This document shows, one piece after another, positions 6,585 through 14,008 of a DNA stretch of 64,000 nt. Numbering within the stretch: the first letter of the stretch is position 1; each line of letters begins with the position of its first letter. Under the pieces are notes generated by a model. That model was not told the DNA's origin. It saw only the letters and a list, made by a program, of their open reading frames with translations, and did not search any database. The translations under genes were made by a program, and so were the position numbers. The DNA lies in assembly GCF_008801915.1 (NCBI RefSeq), contig NZ_VZOV01000025.1, positions 1 through 64,000 of the forward strand. The letters run 5' to 3'. Origin of the DNA: Cupriavidus gilardii. GTDB taxonomy: Bacteria; Pseudomonadota; Gammaproteobacteria; Burkholderiales; Burkholderiaceae.

Positions 6585-9032
6585 CTAGCCGCGCAGCCGG
6601 GCGCCGAAGGCGGCGGTGGCGGCTTCGACCATGCAGCGCACGGCGCTGTCGACGGTCTCGTCCTGGAGGGTCGCCCCAGTATCTTGCAAGGTCAAGCGGA
6701 AGGCAAGGCTTTTCTCGTCCGCGCCGATGGCTGCGGAAGCGGCCTTCGGGCGGAACTCGTCGAACAGCACGAGGCTCTGCAGATAGCGTCCGAAACCCTG
6801 CTTGTCGAGCGCGGCGCGCATCGCGTCGGTCAGGTCCTGCACGCGCACGGACTGCTTGACCACCAGCGCCAGGTCGCGCACGGCAGCCGGGAACTTGGAG
6901 ATCTCGGCATAGCCAGGCAGACCGATGTCGCGCACGGCATCCAGGTCCAGTTCGAACAGCACCGGTGCGTTGCTCAGCTCGTATGCCTGCAGCCACTGCG
7001 GATGCAGCTCGCCAATGACGCCGACCGGCTTGCCGTCGAGCAGTACCGTAGCCGCGCGACCCGGGTGCAGTGCGGGATGCGAGACCGGTTCGAAGCGCGC
7101 CTGGCGCGGATGCAGCAGCGCTTCGACATCGCCCTTGATGTCGAAGAAATCGACCGGCCGCGTCGGCACGCCCCACTGTTCTTCGAAGGCCGGGCCGTAG
7201 GCGATGCCGGCCACGCGCATCGGCTGATCGTAGCCTGCGACCGTCAGGCCGCCATCGGCGGTAGCGGCATTGCGCAGGAACACGCGGCCGACTTCGAACA
7301 GGCGCACGCGTGCGGCCTTGCGGTTCAGGTTGTAGCGGACCTTGTCGAGCAGGCCGCCGATCAGCGTCGAACGCATCACGGCCAGTTGGCTGGCGATCGG
7401 GTTCAGCAGACGGATCGGGTTGTCGTTGGCGGCGAAATCGCGCTCCCACTTCTCCTCGACGAAGGCGAAGTTGATCACCTCCTGATAGTCGCGGGCGGCG
7501 ACGGCATGGCGCACCGCATGGGTCGAGCGGCGCGCCTCGCCGGTCGGGCGCATCTCGCTCTCGGCGACCGGCGGCCGGGCCGGAATCCGCTCGAAGCCGT
7601 AGATTCGGGCGACTTCCTCGATCAGGTCTTCTTCGATTTCCAGATCGAAGCGATAGCTCGGCGGCGTGACCTCAAAAACGGTGCCTTCGGCGCCCTCGCT
7701 CTGCGCGAAAGGCAGGCCCAGCCGCTGAAACACGTCGGCGATGTCGGCGGGATTCAGCGCGATGCCCAGCACGCGCTCGGCGCGCGCGACACGCAGGCGC
7801 ACCGGCGGACGCTGCGGCAGATTGACCGCCTGATCGTCGACGGGGCCGGCCTGGCCGCCACAGATCTGCAGGATCAGCGCGGTGATGCGCTCGATATGCT
7901 CGACCGTGGTCGCATAGTCGACACCGCGCTCGAAGCGATGCGCGGCATCGGTCGAGAAGTTGTAGCGGCGCGCGCGGCCCTGGATCGCCTGCGGCCACCA
8001 GAACGCGGCCTCCAGGTAGATATTGGTCGTGTCCAGCGTCACGGCGGTGCTGTCGCCGCCCATGATGCCGGCCAGGCTCTCGATCTCCTTGTCGTCGGCG
8101 ATCACGCCGACGGTCTCGTCGACCTCGACGGTATTGCCGTTCAGCAGCTTCAGTTGCTCGCCCTTGCGGCCCCAGCGCACGTCGAGGCCACCGTGGATCT
8201 TGTCGAGATCGAACACGTGCGACGGACGGCCCAGTTCGAGCATCACGTAGTTCGAGATGTCGACCAGCGCCGAGATGCTGCGCTGGCCGGCGCGCTCGAG
8301 CCGCTGCACCATCCACGCCGGCGTCGCGGCACGCGCATTGACGCCGCGGATCACGCGGCCGCTGAAGCGGCCGCACAGGTCGGGCGCGGAAATCTTGACC
8401 GGCAGGCGGTCATCGATGGTGACCGCCACCGGTTCCATCGCCGGCAGCGTCAGCGGCGCGCCGGTCAATGCGGCGACCTCGCGCGCGACGCCGTGGATCG
8501 ACAGGCAATCGGCCTTGTTCGGCGTCAGCTTGATCACGAAGACCTGGTCGTCGAGATCCAGGTAGCGGCGGATGTTCTCGCCGACCGGAGCGTCCTCGGG
8601 CAGGATCAGCAAGCCTTCATGGTCCTCGGACAGCTTCAGTTCGCGCGCCGAGCACAGCATGCCGTAGCTGCCGACGCCACGCAGCTTGCCAACCTTGATC
8701 TCGAACGGCTTGCCGCCGGCTTCGGTCGGCGGCAGCACGGCGCCCACCAGCGCGCACGGCACCAGGATGCCCGGCTTGACGTTGGGCGCGCCGCAGACGA
8801 TCTGCAGCGTCTCGCCGGTGCCGGCGTCGACCTGGCAGACGTTGAGACGATCGGCGTTCGGATGACGCTCGGTGGCCAGCACGCGGGCGACTACGATCTT
8901 GTCGAACGGCGGCGCGACCGGCCCGACCTCCTCGACTTCCAGCCCTGCCATGGTCAGGCGGTGCGAAAGCGCGTCGGTGGTCAGATTGTCGGGATTGACG
9001 AAGGTACGAAGCCAGGATTCCGAGAATTGCAT
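6585..9032 (-). CDS. pheT: Phenylalanyl-tRNA synthetase beta subunit
   Basis: 815 residues, close to the usual length. It has the N-terminal EMAP-like tRNA-binding domain (about 39-150), B3/B4 editing region, B5 and catalytic-like core, and a C-terminal FDX-ACB anticodon-binding domain ending about 814. With PheS it forms the alpha2beta2 enzyme charging tRNA-Phe; the beta subunit edits mischarged Tyr. It starts 120 bp after pheS in the same operon and is followed by ihfA. Confidence 0.97.
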   Translation of the reverse strand: MQFSESWLRTFVNPDNLTTDALSHRLTMAGLEVEEVGPVAPPFDKIVVARVLATERHPNADRLNVCQVDAGTGETLQIVCGAPNVKPGILVPCALVGAVLPPTEAGGKPFEIKVGKLRGVGSYGMLCSARELKLSEDHEGLLILPEDAPVGENIRRYLDLDDQVFVIKLTPNKADCLSIHGVAREVAALTGAPLTLPAMEPVAVTIDDRLPVKISAPDLCGRFSGRVIRGVNARAATPAWMVQRLERAGQRSISALVDISNYVMLELGRPSHVFDLDKIHGGLDVRWGRKGEQLKLLNGNTVEVDETVGVIADDKEIESLAGIMGGDSTAVTLDTTNIYLEAAFWWPQAIQGRARRYNFSTDAAHRFERGVDYATTVEHIERITALILQICGGQAGPVDDQAVNLPQRPPVRLRVARAERVLGIALNPADIADVFQRLGLPFAQSEGAEGTVFEVTPPSYRFDLEIEEDLIEEVARIYGFERIPARPPVAESEMRPTGEARRSTHAVRHAVAARDYQEVINFAFVEEKWERDFAANDNPIRLLNPIASQLAVMRSTLIGGLLDKVRYNLNRKAARVRLFEVGRVFLRNAATADGGLTVAGYDQPMRVAGIAYGPAFEEQWGVPTRPVDFFDIKGDVEALLHPRQARFEPVSHPALHPGRAATVLLDGKPVGVIGELHPQWLQAYELSNAPVLFELDLDAVRDIGLPGYAEISKFPAAVRDLALVVKQSVRVQDLTDAMRAALDKQGFGRYLQSLVLFDEFRPKAASAAIGADEKSLAFRLTLQDTGATLQDETVDSAVRCMVEAATAAFGARLRG

Positions 9033-9152
9033 GGCGCTACTGATCCGGTGGGTATGCTGTGGGCGGCGGCACGGCGCCGCCAGGGTTCGACGATGACGCT
9101 ACGGCCGTTCGGGCAGGCAGGCAAGGCGCGGTGAAATCACGCGCCCGGGCCT

Positions 9153-10196
9153 TCACGCAAACTGGCGCAGGAAACGCACGTCGCCTTCGAAGAACAGGCG
9201 CAGGTCATTGATGCCATAGCGCAGCATCGTCAGCCGCTCCAGCCCCGAGCCGAACGCGAAGCCGATATAGCGCTCGGGGTCCAGCCCCATGTTGCGCATG
9301 ACGTTCGGGTGCACCTGGCCCGAGCCGGAGATCTCCAGCCAGCGGCCCGCATTCTTGCCCTCCTCGAAGGCCATGTCGATCTCGGCCGACGGCTCGGTGA
9401 ACGGAAAGTACGACGGACGGAAGCGCACCTGGATATCGTCGCGCTCGAAGAACTTGCGCAGGAAATCGGTATAGACGCCCTTCAGGTCGGCGAAGCTGAC
9501 GCTCTCGCCGATCCACAAGCCTTCGACCTGGTTGAACATCGGCGAATGGGTCGCGTCGCTGTCGACGCGATAGGTGCGGCCCGGGCAGATCACCTTGATC
9601 GGCGGCATCGCCTTGCCGCGGTACTTCTCGACGTGCATGCGCGCATAGCGGACCTGCATCGGGCTGGTATGCGTGCGCAACAGCAGCAGCTTGTCTTCGC
9701 TGTCGCGGCCGTCGACATAGAACGTGTCCTGCATCGAACGCGCCGGGTGGTTGTCCGGGTTGTTCAATGCCGTGAAATTCATCCAGTCGGTCTCGATCTC
9801 GGGACCGTCGGCGACATCGAAGCCGATCGAGCCGAAGATCTGCTCGACGCGCTCCCAGGTGCGCATCACCGGATGCAGGCTGCCGCGCGCGACGGCGCGT
9901 CCGGGCAGCGTGACATCGATCGCCTCGGCCGCCAGCCGCGCGTTCATCAACGCGTCGGCCAGCGCCTGGCGGCGCGCCTGCAGCGCGGCCTCGACCTGCT
10001 GCTTGGCCTGGTTGATGCGGGCGCCCTGCTCCTTGCGGGCCTCCGGGTCCAGTTTGCCGAGGCCCTTGAGCAGCTCGGTCAGCGCGCCGGTCTTGCCGAG
10101 AAAGCGCGCTTTCTCGTTTTCCAGCGTGGCGTTGTCGTTGGCGGCGGCGAAGGCGGCCTGCGCGTCGGCGACGATTTGGTCCGGATCCAGTGACAT
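9153..10196 (-). CDS. pheS: Phenylalanyl-tRNA synthetase alpha subunit
   Basis: 347 residues from ATG 10196 (M-S-L-D-P-D-Q-I-V). The N-terminal coiled coil (to about 95) binds tRNA; the class II core carries R-A-R-S-M-Q-D-T-F (motif 2 region) and G-S-G-L-E-R near the C-terminus (motif 3). A 20-residue longer in-frame start exists but would extend beyond the family N-terminus. No strong Shine-Dalgarno is visible. An intrinsic terminator lies 57 bp upstream, so expression may depend on read-through or a local promoter. Confidence 0.96.
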   Translation of the reverse strand: MSLDPDQIVADAQAAFAAANDNATLENEKARFLGKTGALTELLKGLGKLDPEARKEQGARINQAKQQVEAALQARRQALADALMNARLAAEAIDVTLPGRAVARGSLHPVMRTWERVEQIFGSIGFDVADGPEIETDWMNFTALNNPDNHPARSMQDTFYVDGRDSEDKLLLLRTHTSPMQVRYARMHVEKYRGKAMPPIKVICPGRTYRVDSDATHSPMFNQVEGLWIGESVSFADLKGVYTDFLRKFFERDDIQVRFRPSYFPFTEPSAEIDMAFEEGKNAGRWLEISGSGQVHPNVMRNMGLDPERYIGFAFGSGLERLTMLRYGINDLRLFFEGDVRFLRQFA

Positions 10197-10252
10197 GGCG
10201 GTGGTCGGCGATGAATGGTGTATGGCTCTGGGCCCCGCACGCGGCGGGACCG

Positions 10253-10289
10253 GCAAAAAAAAACGGGACTCGATTGGGAGCCCCGTTTC
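10253..10289 (-). terminator. Terminator or attenuator between rplT and pheS
   Basis: On the minus strand an 11-bp stem (one G-U pair) with a 6-nt loop is followed directly by nine T. It falls between rplT (stop 10368) and pheS (start 10196), the same position as the pheST attenuator of enterobacteria. Whether it ends the ribosomal-protein transcript or regulates pheST cannot be told from sequence. Confidence 0.8.
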
Positions 10290-10367
10290 GGCGACCCCTT
10301 GGCGGAGGCCGCTTTCGACCTTGCGGTCGGTGCATGCGCCCGGCAGCTTGCGCGACCGGAACCGGCA

Positions 10368-10724
10368 TCAGGCAACGGCGGCTTTCACCTGGTTGACGAT
10401 GGCGGCAAAGGCAGGCTTGTCGTGAATCGCCATGTCCGACAGCACCTTGCGGTCCAGCTCAATCGAGGCCTTCTTCAGACCGTTCATGAACACGCTGTAG
10501 GTCATGCCATGCTCACGCGTCGCCGCGTTGATACGTGCAATCCAGAGGGCGCGGAACACGCGCTTCTTGTTGCGACGATCGCGGTATGCGTACTGGCCAG
10601 CACGCATGACCGCCTGCTTGGCGATGCGATAGACATTATTGCGACGGCCGCGGTAACCCTTGGCAGCGTCAATGACTTTCTTGTGGCGGGCCCGTGCGGT
10701 GACCCCACGTTTGACTCGAGGCAT
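10368..10724 (-). CDS. rplT: 50S ribosomal protein L20
   Basis: 118 residues, family length. Highly basic N-terminus (M-P-R-V-K-R-G-V-T-A-R) that penetrates 23S rRNA, globular C-terminus ending Q-V-K-A-A-V-A. An AGGAGAG ribosome site precedes ATG 10724. L20 is an early 50S assembly protein and, in enterobacteria, a repressor of the rpmI-rplT message. It is 28 bp after rpmI in the thrS-infC-rpmI-rplT operon. Confidence 0.98.
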   Translation of the reverse strand: MPRVKRGVTARARHKKVIDAAKGYRGRRNNVYRIAKQAVMRAGQYAYRDRRNKKRVFRALWIARINAATREHGMTYSVFMNGLKKASIELDRKVLSDMAIHDKPAFAAIVNQVKAAVA

Positions 10725-10752
10725 GAAACTCTCCTTTCGTTTTCGTCAGGGG

Positions 10753-10950
10753 TTAGGCGTAGGGCATCATCGCGCGAACGGACTTCAGGTTCGTCTCATG
10801 GACGTCCTGAGTGCCACGCAGTTGACGCTTGTTCTTGGTGGTCTTCTTCGTCAGGATGTGACGCTTGAAGGCCTGGCCACGCTTGAACGAACCGTTCGGA
10901 CGCGCAGTAAAGCGCTTGGAAGCGCTCTTCTTGGTCTTCATCTTCGGCAT
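10753..10950 (-). CDS. rpmI: 50S ribosomal protein L35
   Basis: 65 residues beginning M-P-K-M-K-T-K-K-S-A-S-K-R-F, the L35 signature, ending R-A-M-M-P-Y-A. ATG 10950 has TGGAG upstream. It lies between infC and rplT as in most proteobacteria and would be co-translated with rplT. Confidence 0.98.
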   Translation of the reverse strand: MPKMKTKKSASKRFTARPNGSFKRGQAFKRHILTKKTTKNKRQLRGTQDVHETNLKSVRAMMPYA

Positions 10951-11111
10951 GAAAAACTCCAGCTCTATGACATGCATGCAGGTGGACGGCTGACGCCGAC
11001 GCTTGCAAGACCCGCATCCACTTGTTTTGCACGGCGCCGCAAGCGGCCCGCGCTGTGTTCGCGTGTCGTCCGGACGCACAGCAGGCGTCCGCACGCCACG
11101 CAAAACCCGGC

Positions 11112-11633
11112 TTACTTTTTCTTCTTGGGCGCCAGCACCATGACCATCTGGCGGCCTTCCATCTTCGGCATCTGCTCGACCTGGCCGAACTCCTCCAGGT
11201 CGCTCTTGAGCCGCTCGAGCATGCGCGCGCCGATTTCCTGGTGGGCCATCTCGCGACCACGGAAACGCAACGTGATCTTGGTCTTGTCGCCGTCTTCCAG
11301 GAATCGCTTCAGATTGCGCAGCTTGACGTTATAGTCGCCATCATCCGTGCCCGGGCGGAATTTGACTTCCTTGACCTGGATGATCTTCTGCTTCAGCTTG
11401 GCCTCGTGGGCACGCTTGGCTTCCTCGTACTTGAACTTGCCGTAGTCCATGATGCGAACCACGGGAGGAGACGCGTTGGGCGCGATCTCCACCAGATCCA
11501 AGTCCTTGTCTTCCGCCTGGCGCAGTGCGTCCATGAATTTGACGATGCCCAGCTGCTCGTTATCAACCCCTACCAGGCGCACTTCGGGCGCGCTGATCTC
11601 GCGGTTGATGCGATGACCTTTGTCCGTAGCGAT
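11112..11633 (-). CDS. infC: Translation initiation factor IF-3 (ATC start)
   Basis: 173 residues. The N-domain reads T-D-K-G-H-R-I-N-R-E-I and R-L-V-G-V-D-N-E; the C-domain carries K-F-R-P-G-T-D-D-G-D-Y and ends in K-K-K-K. Conserved N-domain sequence extends upstream of any ATG/GTG/TTG to an ATC codon at 11633-11631, correctly spaced from GAGGTAA. infC genes commonly use AUU, AUC or AUA starts, which lets IF-3 repress its own translation by rejecting non-AUG starts. The gene begins 41 bp after thrS. Confidence 0.93.
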   Translation of the reverse strand: MATDKGHRINREISAPEVRLVGVDNEQLGIVKFMDALRQAEDKDLDLVEIAPNASPPVVRIMDYGKFKYEEAKRAHEAKLKQKIIQVKEVKFRPGTDDGDYNVKLRNLKRFLEDGDKTKITLRFRGREMAHQEIGARMLERLKSDLEEFGQVEQMPKMEGRQMVMVLAPKKKK

Positions 11634-11674
11634 GTTCCGTTACCTCAAGAAGAAAAAAACAAGCCGTGCTCCCA

Positions 11675-13582
11675 TCAGGCTTTGGTGGCGACGTCGTTGT
11701 TCAGACGCTCCACGAACGCGGAGACGGGCATCACACCCAGATCCACGTTGCCACGGGCACGCACGGCCACTTGATTGGCGTCCCGCTCCTTGTCGCCGAC
11801 CACGATCAGGTACGGCACCTTCTGGAGCGAGTGCTCGCGGATTTTATACGTAATTTTCTCGTTACGCAAATCCGCCTTGGCCCTAAACCCTTGTTTTTGC
11901 AGCAGTTGCACGACGTTTTCCGCATATTCCGCCTGCGAATCCGCAATATTCATCACCACGACCTGCTCCGGGGCCAGCCAGGCGGGCAGCGCGCCGGCGT
12001 GGTTCTCCAGCAGGATGCCCAGGAAGCGCTCGAACGAGCCCAGGATCGCCCGGTGCAGCATCACGGGACGCTTGCGGGAATTGTCCTCGGAGACGAACTC
12101 GGCATCCAGCCGCTCGGGCAGCACCAGATCCAGCTGCAGCGTGCCGCACTGCCACGAACGGCCGATCGCGTCCTTGATGTGGTATTCGACCTTCGGGCCG
12201 TAGAAGGCGCCCTCGCCCGGCAGTTCCTCCCACTGCACACCGCAGGCGCGCAGCGCCATCCGCAGCCCCTCTTCGGCGTGGTCCCAGACCGCGTCCGAAC
12301 CGGCACGCTGCTCGGGACGAAGCGACAGCTTGACGGCGACGTCCTTGAAGCCAAAGTCGTCGTAGACCGAGAACGCCAGGTCGTTGAAGGCCTTGGCCTC
12401 GGCGACGATCTGCTCTTCCGTGCAGAAGATGTGGGCATCATCCTGAACGAAGCCGCGCACGCGCATCAGGCCGTGCAGCGCGCCGGACGGCTCGTTGCGG
12501 TGGCAGGAGCCGAACTCGGCCAGCCGCAGCGGCAGGTCGCGATACGAGCGCAGGCCGTGATTGAAGATCTGCACATGGCCGGGGCAGTTCATCGGCTTGA
12601 TCGCGTAGTCGCGCTTCTCCGACTCCGTGACGAACATGTTTTCCTTGTAGTTCTGCCAGTGGCCGGACTTCTCCCACAGCGAACGGTCCATCACCTGCGG
12701 CGTGCGTACTTCGCTGTAGCCGGCCTCCGTCAGCCGGCCACGCATGTACTGCTCGACCGCCTGCCAGATCTGCCAGCCCTTCGGGTGCCAGAACACCATG
12801 CCGGGCGCCTCTTCCTGCAGATGGAACAGGTCCAGCAGCTTGCCGAGCTTGCGGTGGTCGCGCTTCTCAGCCTCCTCGAGCATGTGCAGGTAGGCGTCCT
12901 GGTCTTCCTTGCGGGCCCAGGCCGTGCCGTAGATCCGCTGCAGCATCTCGTTGTTGGCATCGCCGCGCCAGTAGGCGCCGGCCACCTTCATTAGCTTGAA
13001 TACCTTCAGCTTGCCCGTGGACGGCACGTGCGGGCCGCGGCACAGGTCGACGAACTCGCCCTCGCGATACAGGCCGATTTCCTCGCCGGCCGGAATCGAC
13101 GCGATGATCTCGGCCTTGTACTTCTCGCCCATCGACTCGAACAGCTTGACCGCCTCGTCGCGATCCCAGACCTCGCGCGACACCTTTTCGTCCTTCTTCG
13201 CCAGCTCGGCCATCTTCTTCTCGATGGCGGCCAGGTCTTCCGGCGTGAAGGGACGCTTGTAGGCGAAGTCGTAGTAGAAGCCGTTCTCGATCACCGGGCC
13301 GATCGTGACCTGCGCGTCGGGATAGAGCGACTTGACCGCATAGGCCAGCAGGTGGGCCGTCGAGTGGCGAATGACCTCGACGCCCTCCGGATCCTTGTCC
13401 GTGACAATGGCCAGCGAGGCATCGCGATCGATCAGATAGCTGGTATCGACCAGGTTGCCGTCGACCTTGCCGGCCAGCGCGGCCTTGGCCAGGCCGGCAC
13501 CGATGCTCTGCGCGACCTGGGCGACCGTGACGGGTTCGGGGAACTCGCGGCGGGAGCCATCCGGCAGCGTGATTGCGATCAT
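11675..13582 (-). CDS. thrS: Threonyl-tRNA synthetase
   Basis: 635 residues from ATG 13582 (M-I-A-I-T-L-P-D-G-S), which has an AGAGG site; an upstream in-frame start is unlikely. It has the TGS domain (1-60), the N2 editing domain with H-S-T-A-H-L-L-A, the class II core with M-N-C-P-G-H and R-X-E-P-S-G, and a C-terminal anticodon-binding domain. It charges tRNA-Thr and hydrolyses Ser-tRNA-Thr. It heads the thrS-infC-rpmI-rplT operon. Confidence 0.97.
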   Translation of the reverse strand: MIAITLPDGSRREFPEPVTVAQVAQSIGAGLAKAALAGKVDGNLVDTSYLIDRDASLAIVTDKDPEGVEVIRHSTAHLLAYAVKSLYPDAQVTIGPVIENGFYYDFAYKRPFTPEDLAAIEKKMAELAKKDEKVSREVWDRDEAVKLFESMGEKYKAEIIASIPAGEEIGLYREGEFVDLCRGPHVPSTGKLKVFKLMKVAGAYWRGDANNEMLQRIYGTAWARKEDQDAYLHMLEEAEKRDHRKLGKLLDLFHLQEEAPGMVFWHPKGWQIWQAVEQYMRGRLTEAGYSEVRTPQVMDRSLWEKSGHWQNYKENMFVTESEKRDYAIKPMNCPGHVQIFNHGLRSYRDLPLRLAEFGSCHRNEPSGALHGLMRVRGFVQDDAHIFCTEEQIVAEAKAFNDLAFSVYDDFGFKDVAVKLSLRPEQRAGSDAVWDHAEEGLRMALRACGVQWEELPGEGAFYGPKVEYHIKDAIGRSWQCGTLQLDLVLPERLDAEFVSEDNSRKRPVMLHRAILGSFERFLGILLENHAGALPAWLAPEQVVVMNIADSQAEYAENVVQLLQKQGFRAKADLRNEKITYKIREHSLQKVPYLIVVGDKERDANQVAVRARGNVDLGVMPVSAFVERLNNDVATKA

Positions 13583-13711
13583 CTTGGACCTCTTACAGGG
13601 AATCCGCCGGCAACGATCGTGGCCTCGGGGCGGATGAATAGTTCTCGACTGGCCGCCCCGCACGGGACCGGGCGACCGGCAGCTTATCAGGGTGCTGGCA
13701 GGCGACAGACG

Positions 13712-13740
13712 AAAAAAAACGCGGCCAAGGCCGCGTTTTT
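13712..13740. terminator. Bidirectional intrinsic terminator
   Basis: CGCGGCC (13720-13726) and GGCCGCG (13729-13735) flanked by an A-run (13712-13718) and a T-run (13736-13740). It lies 170 bp downstream of tRNA-Val on the minus strand and upstream of thrS, so it most likely ends the tRNA-Val transcript. Apart from this hairpin and a repeated GGTACTGC (about 13881 and 13897), 13583-13910 shows nothing coding. Confidence 0.85.
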
Positions 13741-13910
13741 CATAATTTCACCCAATCGATCGACCCGATGTTCCGGGCGACCTGGGACGAAGACGCACCT
13801 CGACCTACTGTCGCTTGTCAGCGGTAGTAGTTCGCGGTGTCATAACCATGGCGTCTGGATATCCTTCGGTGAAATGTCTGGGTACTGCTGTCTTCGGTAC
13901 TGCAATTCGT

Positions 13911-13987
13911 TGGTAGGCTCGATTGGACTCGAACCAACGACCCCCACCATGTCAAGGTGGTGCTCTAACCAGCTGAGCTACGAGCCT
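13911..13987 (-). tRNA. tRNA-Val(GAC)
   Basis: 77 nt with encoded CCA. Acceptor AGGCTCG pairs with CGAGCCT; D-arm sequence AGCTCAGCTGGTTAGAGC; anticodon loop TTGACAT gives GAC; T loop GGTTCGAGTCC. It follows relA by 21 bp on the same strand. Confidence 0.95.
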
Positions 13988-14008
13988 AGCGAAGCCGCAA
14001 GTATAGCA

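Noticed and set aside
6261..9134. Very long open frame opposite pheT
   Set aside because: High GC in third positions keeps the antisense frame open; its product has no recognisable motifs, while pheT on the other strand is complete.
10295..10350. Possible leader peptide with three Phe codons before pheS
   Set aside because: The three TTT codons are the T-run of the terminator itself, so a ribosome stalled there could not alter the hairpin. The reading frame has no convincing ribosome site.
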